From positions 55,700,761 to 55,764,760 of the forward strand of contig CM047426.1 of NCBI GenBank assembly GCA_026168455.1: a DNA stretch of 64,000 bases. The letters run 5' to 3'. The translations under genes were made by a program, and so were the position numbers. Shown here one piece after another: positions 25,916-34,283 of this stretch. How positions within the stretch are numbered: position 1 is the stretch's first letter; every line of letters starts with the position of its first letter. The stretch comes from Theocolax elegans. Its lineage: Eukaryota > Arthropoda > Insecta > Hymenoptera > Cerocephalidae. The notes under the pieces are model-generated. The model did no database searches. It saw only the letters and a list, made by a program, of their open reading frames with translations, and was not told where the DNA came from.

Positions 25916-26134
25916 TAAAAAGACATTCTCAAAGTTAGAGAAAAAAAAAAATTTTTTTGGCTATTGATCAATAAAGAATAAATTTCAAGCTTAGGTTATG
26001 TTATCTCCACAAAATCAAATCACAGTGTTAGTATAACTACGCCATCTACCGACATCATTTGAATCGTACGCTAGATGGCGTAGTATACTGATAATGCAAC
26101 CTACTATATCAACGGCAGGTCGATAATTCAGGCA
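25916..26134. other. Spacer with a 13-bp-arm hairpin
   Basis: ACTACGCCATCTA (26036-26048) and TAGATGGCGTAGT (26072-26084) are perfect inverted repeats around a 23-nt loop. They could be a tiny MITE remnant. Nothing else is recognisable. Confidence 0.4.
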
Positions 26135-26591
26135 TAAAATTGACTTTGGAACCCCCTTAAGAGTTAATTTCAGGTTATAAAGAACAGTTGAATTTATAAA
26201 ATTTTGGACTTAGAAATTTTTTAACCACACTTTCAACTGTTCTTTATAGCCTGAAATTAACTCTTAATAACAAAATAGCAAAATGGCTCAGTGGTAAAGA
26301 GCCAGCATTCGGATCTAAAGATCGAAGGTTCAAATCCCGCGGCTGGCTAATATTTTTTTTTATTTTTTTTTTTTTAATTTATGAGGTATGGCCAACATAT
26401 TGGCAATAGTTTACAAATGATAAATTAGTAACTATTGCCAATATTTGGCAAAGATATGGGAGGGTGCTGTTTGGCGGTATGTTGGCAATACATTGCCATT
26501 TGTCGCGGCAACATATTGGCAATATGTTTGCAATAACTATTGCCCATTGCTCTGCAATATAGTGGAAATAGTTTATATTTTTACGCGGGTA
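26135..26591 (-). repeat. Right terminal inverted repeat arm of the composite
   Basis: This is the inverted counterpart of 5228-5992, ending ATTTTTACGCGGGTA. It contains the tRNA-like segment with TGGCTCAGTGG (26284-26294) and GGTTCAAATCC (26327-26337) on the plus strand, and a 103-bp MITE at 26161-26263 that the left arm lacks. It lacks the SINE found in the left arm. Arm sequence also occurs as a lone copy at about 59165-59395. Confidence 0.8.
26161..26263. mobile_element. 103-bp MITE with TTAA target duplication
   Basis: TTAA at 26157-26160 and 26264-26267 flank a near-complete hairpin whose ends begin GAGTTAATTTCAGG. The left arm of the composite preserves the empty site as a single TTAA in the equivalent position, which confirms the insertion. 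TTAA targeting fits piggyBac- or Kolobok-type machinery. Confidence 0.75.
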
Positions 26592-26873
26592 TACATCAAC
26601 ATTAAAACAATTAGAATAAGTATAAAATCAAAAATTGAATCCGACGAGTTTTCCATGATCGGTGTTATTTTGGGTGGGTCATAATTTTTCAACTTCTAGT
26701 GCACATAGAGGTCTAAAATTTTGCACACGACTTACAATATGAAAAATAAGTAAGAAAAAAATTAAATAAAAATTATTGAATGTCTATTTTTCAAAAACTG
26801 TTGGTAAAAGTTGTTGAAAAATGTAAAACCTTGCAAAAACACACAAAATTCAATTACATACTTATTGTTAAGT
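26592..26873 (+). repeat. Module B, right copy (282 bp)
   Basis: It is near-identical to 4899-5180 and the same length, starting TACATCAACATTAAAAC and ending TTGTTAAGT. A diverged inverted copy is seen at about 61455-61640. It is non-coding. Confidence 0.85.
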
Positions 26874-27330
26874 CCCCGTCGAAAAAGTTCCAATTGATTT
26901 AGTATTGATTCTGTGATGAAATCATTATGGAATTAATAAATAATAGCTACTGATATTGATCAAAATCAATACTGACTCGGTAGTAAGTTCTCACCAAAAC
27001 GCAAAACTGATTTCTTACTGAATTAGTACAAAATCAGTAATGAATTAATGTTGTATCATTATGGAATCAGTACTGCATCAATTTTGAAATTATTCAATTG
27101 AAGAAGGGCAATGTGCCCTTAAAAATTCAGTATTCAATCAATTCAGAATCAGTGTCAAATCAATACCCTGTTAAAAAAATTCACGCTGTTTCAGTACTGA
27201 TTTCTCTAAAAAATAAATAAAATAAATTTTTTTAGATAATTCGCTAAAAAAATTAGGTAAAAACAAATAAAATTGTCAAAAAAACGTAAAATAAATACAA
27301 AAAAGTATTACACATTTTTCTGTTTATGTT
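26874..27330. repeat. Degenerate short-word repeat region (AATCAGTACTGA type)
   Basis: Bases about 26895-27200 repeat variants of AATCAGTACTGATT and its reverse complement, giving many small palindromes. Probably an eroded inverted-repeat element, but I could not fix its ends. No gene is visible. Confidence 0.4.
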
Positions 27331-27598
27331 ACCCACACAGCACATAATATTACGTCAATATTACGGAAATATTTTATATTAAGATTCGAAATATTACAAT
27401 AATATTAGAATGAAAGATTACTGAAATATTGTTATGTCCGCGAATTTCTTACTTTGTAATATTCCATGAAATATATTACATTAATATTACTATAATATTT
27501 CAGTGTAATATTTTAAGAAATATTTATGAAAAATTGATGAAATGTTTCAAACACATACTTGCATAGGACCACTGAAATATTACCTTAAGGGGGGAGCC

Positions 27599-30333
27599 TG
27601 CTTTAGAGGCTTCAAAAAATCGATATTTTCGAGGATTTTATTGGAAAGGAAAGAAATGTCTGATTAAAATGAAACTTTTAGGGTTTATTCTTATATATTT
27701 GAAGAGTTTTCTCAAATTTTTTTATTACCATACATGAGATATTCTTCATGCTACAAGAAATTTGCGGAGGCGCCCCGAGTGTGCACTTTGTCTGTGTCGA
27801 GCAAGATGCAGGTCGCAATTTTCATCTGAAACAAAAAAACCAAAGAAATTTTTAATTTTCAATAGTGTCATTCCTAGGTGAACCAAGAAAATTCAACAAA
27901 AAGTGAAAAATTCAACAGTTTTTCGCAGATTAAAAAAAAATGCATTTAAAAAAAAAAAATTCACTTCAGATCGTTGAAAGACCGAGTTAATGTTAACTTT
28001 CTTAAGGTATTTTAGGTTCACCCAGAAGAGAATTTAATCCTGAATACAATGCTATCGACCCGTTTCGATAGGACGTTTAGTTTTTTTCCTATCTTGCTCG
28101 CCAAGTTGAAAAAATCGTCAAAATAGAAATCCGAGAAATCGCGTGTCAAAGTTTTCGTTCACAAAAAATCGTAAATTTCTTGAACTTACCCTATTAATAT
28201 GCTAATCAGCGATTCCTGCTCCATATAACTGCCCTTCAGCTCTTCAAAAAATTGGTTTTTGGTCAATTGCTCCATTCGACAGGCTGTTCTGGCCTCTTTG
28301 GTCTCCAATGAGGCGCGCCTGTTTTGACGCGTGATGCGCTCCTCGTCCGCTTTATCGCAAACATTTTTGCACTGGAGCCCAATTTTCAAGTCTTATAAGT
28401 GCATAATTTTTAATACTGCACTGTAGCCTTCATTAAACATTCCTCCAGCGATGAAAACAGCAGTCTGAACTATTTTAAACCCCGAATGAAGGTGTTTGGG
28501 CGTCATGCGCCATACGGTTGAATTGAATGATTTGTTAGCATTCTGCGTGTGTCCACCCAAGCACCTTGTTGATAAATCGTCCTTTGATAATTCCTCGTAT
28601 ATAGGACGAATATGTTTTCCAATATCGTCGTCAATTAGGCGCGGTGGATGTTTAAAATCAGCCAAAGTATTTTTTGCTTCTGCTTTGCGCCATTCACACC
28701 AGCTTTCGGCGCCTTCGGGGCAGTTGTCGTGGGGAGGCAATTTATCTGTAGAGCAATAATGATCAAGTGTCACCATTATTGCACTTCTCATACCTTCTAC
28801 AGAGTTTAAATTTCTTCGAATCGCGAGACCGTAATACATTGTTAGTTTTTTTTATTACAGTCTCTGTGAGCCGCTTTTTTCCACCGAGATTCTGTTCTTT
28901 TCTCTTGTTGCGGAGACGAGTACACATGCGCTTTTGTACGTGTCCCACGCACTCGTTTTTAGTCACTGTACACTTGTCGCTGTATGGATTATTGTTCACG
29001 ATGCCAAGAAATGTTTTGGAGTCGCCGTCGCCAAAATAATTGCTATACATTACTCCAAATTTCTCGATGGATCTTGAGAACATTTCGGTGATTGAATCAA
29101 CTTCCATCTTTCCGGCGGAGCCTGCGTGATTCGAAGAACAATTATCTTTACGGGTTTCATACCATTCTTCATACTCGTCGTCGTTCAACGCATTTTTCTT
29201 GAGAGTGCAGGTATGACAATATCCGCTTTTAACATCGAGATCAATCACTTTGCCACTGTAGTAGCCAATAAGTGTAGTTACACCGTACAGAGAAGTGAAT
29301 CCACGTTTTTTCCACGATCCATCGCCCGAAACTTTCAAATGATCAGCTGGTCTTTCATTTTGCACATTTAGTTGTTTTTCTTCTTCGATAGCACTTTTGC
29401 ACGCACTTTCAAACATCGTTTTCGATGCTGTATACAGATGTTCCACGATTTTGTCATACGTCGATTTTGCTAAGCCTATGCCTTGAGATAAATCCAGAAG
29501 ACCACAAAAAATATTTATGCCTTCTCGTGCGACACCCAAAAGCCTCATGACGAACACAATTCTTCTGTTGATTTCGTATCCGGTGTGAATCAACTGTCCG
29601 GATTCGATTTCTCGTTTACCGCAGCGACACGACAAAATAATTTTAAATCCTAAACCTCGATGGTTGCTTTCGACGAACGTTATTTTTTGCTTACACAAAT
29701 TGCAAATAACTAACTCCGAAATTGCTAAAAACACAGACACAAACTCGATTATGCAGTAACAATGAGACGGATAAACTATAACGTCGTCCGTAGTCGCCGA
29801 TGCCAATTTCTGCTCACTGCGGCTGGTATTAGCTTCTCCATCGTCCGATGAAGAAACATTCACAAATTGATTGCCGTAGAATTTGCGCTTCCGTGGCCTT
29901 GCACTACGCTCACTCGAAGATTTGCTCATTTTCGGATAGGTTTCCATATTTTTAAGAAGCTCACGTACTGAGAGACAAATTTAAACTGAACAGTAAAGCT
30001 AAATGTAGCTCTGTTCGAGCCGACGTTGCCAGCTCATATATACCGTTACAATAACATTTTTGCCCCTCCCATAGCTTCATAGAGACCTTCTATAAACAGT
30101 TAAATCGTTTTGAAGAACCGTTAGTCCCTTTCCATTATAATATACACAATAGATCGAGGGGCGGCCCGGACGCTCGGATACCTGCTCGACGCTTGCTCAC
30201 TATTTCTTCTGTATCACCGAAAATATTCCGAATTTTGTTCTGAAATTTTAGAGACATATTCTTGGATAGTTTAGGAAGGGATTTAGGCAAAAAAAAAATA
30301 ACGATTTTGAAGCCTCTAAAGCAGGCTCCCCCC
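27599..30333 (-). mobile_element. Kolobok-like DNA transposon, 2735 bp, TTAA target duplication
   Basis: TTAA at 27595-27598 and 30334-30337 flank perfect 29-bp inverted repeats that begin GGGGGGAGCCTGCTTTAGAG. The element carries one transposase gene on the minus strand (28186-29947). TTAA targeting and G-rich ends fit the Kolobok group. It interrupts the AATATT element, whose words resume on both sides. Bases 27630-28185 and 29950-30300 are its non-coding ends. Confidence 0.75.
28186..29947 (-). pseudogene. Kolobok/Mutator-like-domain transposase, two lesions
   Basis: The start is ATG at 29947. The N-terminus is basic and serine-rich, followed by a C-x2-C pair (CNLCKQKI) and CRCGKRE, then the core of the animal 'Mutator-like transposase' domain family: SGDGSWKKRGF, GKVIDLDVKSGYCHTC, GSAGKMEVDSITEMF, YFGDGDSKTFLGIV and ECVGHVQKRMCTRLR. 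The three aspartate/glutamate-bearing blocks look intact. Near 28845 the frame breaks in an A8 run, and the protein continues in another frame from MYYGLAIRRN to 28396. There an in-frame TAA (28393-28395) interrupts it, after which DLKIGLQCKNVCDKA and a charged tail continue in the same frame to 28186. One indel plus one nonsense codon would inactivate it. The A8 indel could be a sequencing error, the nonsense codon less easily. Confidence 0.75.
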
Positions 30334-30428
30334 TTAATGTTTCTTGAATATTTTAATTAAATTTTTAAGAAATATTTCTGAAATATTGATGAAATATTTC
30401 AAATACTTTCATCAATAGGTCTAGTGAA

Positions 30429-31003
30429 ATATTACAGTAATATTTTTGAAAAATATAACAGTAATATTACATGAAATATTTACAAAATATTGTTAAAATA
30501 TTTCAAGTAATTGAATTTTTTAACTTAATTATTTGTAATCCCAAGAGCCGTGCTATTGATTTATATTTATTAAGTATTAATACACATTATTTTTTTACAC
30601 ATATTTATCGCAGAAAAAATTTTTGCATATTTCCTAACCTGGGTTCGAACCTCGTATGCACGCATCAAATACAAACGCTTTATCCACTACGCTATTCGCA
30701 ACGCTTATCGATTATGATATTACAGTAATATTTTGAAAAATATAACAGTAATATTACATGAAATATTTACAAAATATTGTTAAAATATTTCAAGTAATTG
30801 AATTTTTTAACTTAATTATTTGTAATCCCAAGAGCCGTGCTATTGATTTATATTTATTAAGTATTAATACACATTATTTTTTTACACATATTTATCGCAG
30901 AAAAAATTTTTGCATATTTCCTAACCTGGGTTCGAACCTCGTATGCACGCATCAAATACAAACGCTTTATCCACTACGCTATTCGCAACGCTTATCGATT
31001 ATG
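30429..31003. repeat. Two 287-bp tandem copies, each with a tRNA-like segment on the minus strand
   Basis: 30429-30716 and 30717-31003 are the same sequence apart from one T in a homopolymer. Each contains, on the minus strand, TAGCGTAGTGG (A box, 30684-30694 and 30971-30981) and GGTTCGAACCC (a perfect B box, within 30641-30651 and 30928-30938). The T-stem pairs poorly and no acceptor stem forms, so I call it tRNA-derived rather than a tRNA gene. Near-identity means either a very recent duplication or an assembly artefact. Confidence 0.7.
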
Positions 31004-31497
31004 TTTAAAACTTGCACATGATGATCTGCTATTTGATTTGCTATATAAAGTGTTTTTAATACTCATACAATTTCAATGAAATTGACAAGATTATACTATG
31101 ATTTGGAAAAAAATCTTGTTAATTAAATTATTATATATTATTGATATATTGATATATAAGTTTCCTTAAACCTTGTACAAAACAAAAATAAGATATAAGA
31201 CGACGATTTTTCGATTTTGGCGATTAAAGCAAAAGATGTGAAATAATTGTGAATCTTAATTTTAAATATTTCCATAATATTTCACAAAATATTACACTAT
31301 AACATTACGGTAATATTAATGAAATATTTCACTGGTCCTATTAAAGTAGGTATTTGAAATATTTTATCAATATTTCTCGAAATATTACATTGCAACAATC
31401 GATCTCGATGAATAAAATTAAAGGACTGCAAACTGTATATGCACTATCCTTTTCAATTCTGATATTATATTATTAATTAGAAAAATATTTTACAACA
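31004..31497. other. AT-rich remainder of the AATATT element
   Basis: The region has no gene. AATATT words reappear at 31260-31400, and the sequence ends at the LTR of gypsy A. I see no splice or promoter structure. Confidence 0.5.
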
Positions 31498-33677
31498 TGT
31501 AACGTGGTCCTCACTTTCGTGGCCCGTAAACCACGCTACTCGTTTCCACTTTATTTAATATCTATATATATTACCAACTACCTTGGTGAAGACCGTATTT
31601 AATATTTTACTGGGCGCCAGGTCTTACCAATACAAATAACTTCCCGGTACGACTCCTCAGGACGTGGCTCCAACGCCAATACGGAGGTGGCGAAACCAAC
31701 GACGAATCCTATCTCCTTCAGAAACACGTGGCGGTAATTGTCGAGGTACAGGTCGATAAATTAGGAAACTCAATAATTTTAATTAGATCAAATCACTAAT
31801 TATTTCGATCTATTTATTCACTCCATATTTCGATCACTACGGGTGATCGCCGTTACAATATTTTGAACACGAAGTAAATTCGACAAGTTAAATTCCCGCG
31901 AACTAGCCCGATCTTCCGATCACCGATAACCGCATAGTGTTAATCAATTAACCCGATATTCGCGTCTCATAAGCTCCGGTAATAATTAATAAACCGTTTC
32001 CCAACCCTTGAAACGGACAAACTCGAATTCGCGGCACGTGCTAAAATGGCGGCGCGGCTCGCAGGAGGTCTATACGCGACGCGCAAGAAATCCCCGGCGA
32101 TTATTTCAATCAATAAATTAATTGATGGCCGTGCAGCCCACTTACCGCAACGAGAAACGATCTTCTTCAAAACTAACTCTACTACTCGAACGATTATTAC
32201 TTTATAAAAAATACTCCTACGGAACTACTCTATCAAAAAAACTAGGTGCGCTCAATGAAACTATCCGGCTACGAATGACGATCGGGACTCGTAGCATCCC
32301 GCTCGTCCTCGTAGTTCGTTGAAAACGCGGCGCTGATGGTCTTCTTCTTCCTTAATTTTCAACCAATAATATCTTCCAGGTTAATTAGATGATTGACTGT
32401 TACCGCCGTCCGCGCCATCTATTCCCGTAACAATCTTCTTTTCCCCAGTGACGGAATAACGAAATAACCCGTATTCCGTTGAGGAACCGACTTGCGCCTC
32501 CACCAATGCAACAGGTGTGTCTTCTTTCTCTCTCGTACACACACGCTGTAGATGGCTACTTCCCGCTCATTCCGTCGTTCCCCTCCTCGGTGCGCCGCCA
32601 TGTGCCGCGGCGTACATGTGCGAGAGCAGCGAGCGCCGCTCCCCCCTCTCTGCCGCGCTGACCCTAGTACACGAGCAGCCGGCCGAGTCCGTTGCACGCG
32701 AGTCGGGCGTCGTTTGTTTACACGACGGCGAACGGGTTTTCATTTTGTGTTTGTGAAGAGTGCACCAGTTCCTGGGTCGTCATCTTCGTGGCTGCCTTCG
32801 TTCTCCATCACCAGGTCGTCGGGAGATGGTACTGGATCTACGTGGGAACATGGTTGGACGTCGGTGGCGGTATGGTTGTATTGTTCCTTCTTTATTATTA
32901 AACTCCTTCTTTTCTCCAATCCTCCGATTTCCTCAACAAATCAAATAAAAACCCTATTAATTCCTTCCCTTAACATACTTAAATATCGGTGACGAGAATG
33001 GCTCGGGCCAGGATTCGTAGCCGGTGTTTACTTCCTTCCTAACCTCTATCCCCATATTCTATACATACTATCCTACACACATACATAACTTCCTTATTAT
33101 AACTAACTCTATCCTTCTATCCATCCTTCTATCCTAACCTTATATGTATTCTAGTTTTACTTATTATTAACCTTTCAGCTAACCGACACTACCAAGGAGC
33201 GGACCCAGGGCCAAAAGGTTCACCCAGGACTCATCGCCTCAAGGGGAGATGGAATAACCATGTGCAGTACCCAGGACTCATCGCCTCCAAGGACAGGACT
33301 CACAGGGATAGCATCATTGGATCACCCAGGACTCGTCGTCTCAAAGGTATGATATTATATTAAAATCTTATTTTACTTATATCTATTTTCTCTACGCTAA
33401 CCTTATATCTATCTATATACACTAATAATTCTTTTTCTTATTTCAGATACGTCCCTTCGACAAGGCTTCCCTCCTTATATAAATTATAAAATAATAATGA
33501 TGTGAGGTTTACCTCACAATACCCCCCTCCTAAGTCGGGACACACTCCTGAAAGGAGAGTGGACTGCACTTACTAACGCTTGGCCAAAGCGATACTCGTC
33601 ACCGAACACGCATAACTCATAACCATAATATCCTCACATACAACATTCCAACAAATTATAATTCATACGTCTGCCCA
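31498..33677 (-). repeat. Gypsy A 3' LTR
   Basis: It runs from TGTAACGTGG to CTGCCCA on the plus strand, that is TGGGCAG...GTTACA in element sense. Read on the plus strand (antisense), it holds a GC-rich stretch (32410-32760), an AATAAA at about 32943, three copies of a CCCAGGACTCATCGCCTC-like word (33222, 33270, 33324) and a GT-AG pair around a T-rich stretch (GT at 33346, AG at about 33445). The short open frames inside it look incidental. Confidence 0.9.
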
Positions 33678-34283
33678 TAAGAAAGAAAATATATCATCAT
33701 AATAAATCTTTGTAAACATAAAATAAAATTTAATTAAATAATTAAAAAAAAATAATAATATATGCTTGGTTTACCTTCCAATACTTACTACCAATTGTTC
33801 TTTTCAATTATCTTCATCTCTGATCTTCCTTCAAAAGAAAAAGATTTTCTACCAATCTAGTTTGATTCTGAATCCATATCCGTTTCTACCATCTACATTT
33901 CTACCATTGCTACCATCACGTTTGACTGCCTGTCGTTACCCTTTTCTACTATAGATGCTTCGACTATTGCTACCACCTCGTTTGACTGCTTATCGACATC
34001 CGTTTCTACTATGTATATACTACCATTCTGATCATCATCTGTTACCTGAAAATAAGGTTTTCTACTAATTGCTCCATTTTTTCTCTTCCTCCTTTTTTTT
34101 TTTATTTCTGACAGGTTCCTACTATCTTCTTTCTTCCATAGATTCATCTTTTTTCTACTAAATCCGCTCGCGTCTGCTGCGTTACTGCGACCTCCGAATC
34201 CTTCCTTCGTCCTTAATTTTCCCCACTTCAATTAGTTTTTTACCCCCGCTCAACGCGAGGTCTCTTCTTCTCCGTGGCCCCCT
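33678..34283 (-). other. Gypsy A 3' untranslated region with short repeats
   Basis: This lies between the third ORF stop and the 3' LTR. A ~65-bp unit (CTACCATCACGTTTGACTGC / CTACCACCTCGTTTGACTGC) is repeated at about 33900-34010, and GGTAGAAA-type words (minus strand) recur as in the two leader segments of this element. I did not find a convincing polypurine tract next to the LTR. Confidence 0.5.

Larger units (their letters stand above)
5228..26591. mobile_element. 21.4-kb composite bounded by long terminal inverted repeats, enclosing a satellite array
   Basis: The left arm 5228-5992 and right arm 26135-26591 are inverted copies of each other; both start TACCCGCGTAAAAATATAAA when read inward. 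After removing a SINE from the left arm and a 103-bp MITE from the right, the arms are about 365 and 347 bp. The interior contains no transposase. It holds a fold-back MITE, ~75 copies of a 226-bp satellite, a GC-rich block, a duplicated spliced-looking unit and a 404-bp tandem repeat. The outer flanks join into an uninterrupted A+B repeat, so the whole block behaves as one insertion at a TA-containing site. It could be a giant non-autonomous or fold-back element, or two inverted copies of a short repeat that came to bracket a satellite locus. I infer the former mainly from the clean flanks. Confidence 0.65.

Noticed and set aside
28496..29371. Plus-strand frames over the Kolobok-like transposase
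   Set aside because: Antisense shadows of the transposase, which is supported by conserved motifs on the minus strand.
32419..32992. Overlapping frames in the GC-rich part of the gypsy A LTR (also at 57769-58342)
   Set aside because: High GC content gives long open frames on both strands; none has a recognisable motif, and they lie within LTR sequence.
33893..34231. 112-codon minus-strand frame downstream of the gypsy A third ORF
   Set aside because: It is composed of the short 3' untranslated repeats and lies in a different frame from the third ORF; no motif.
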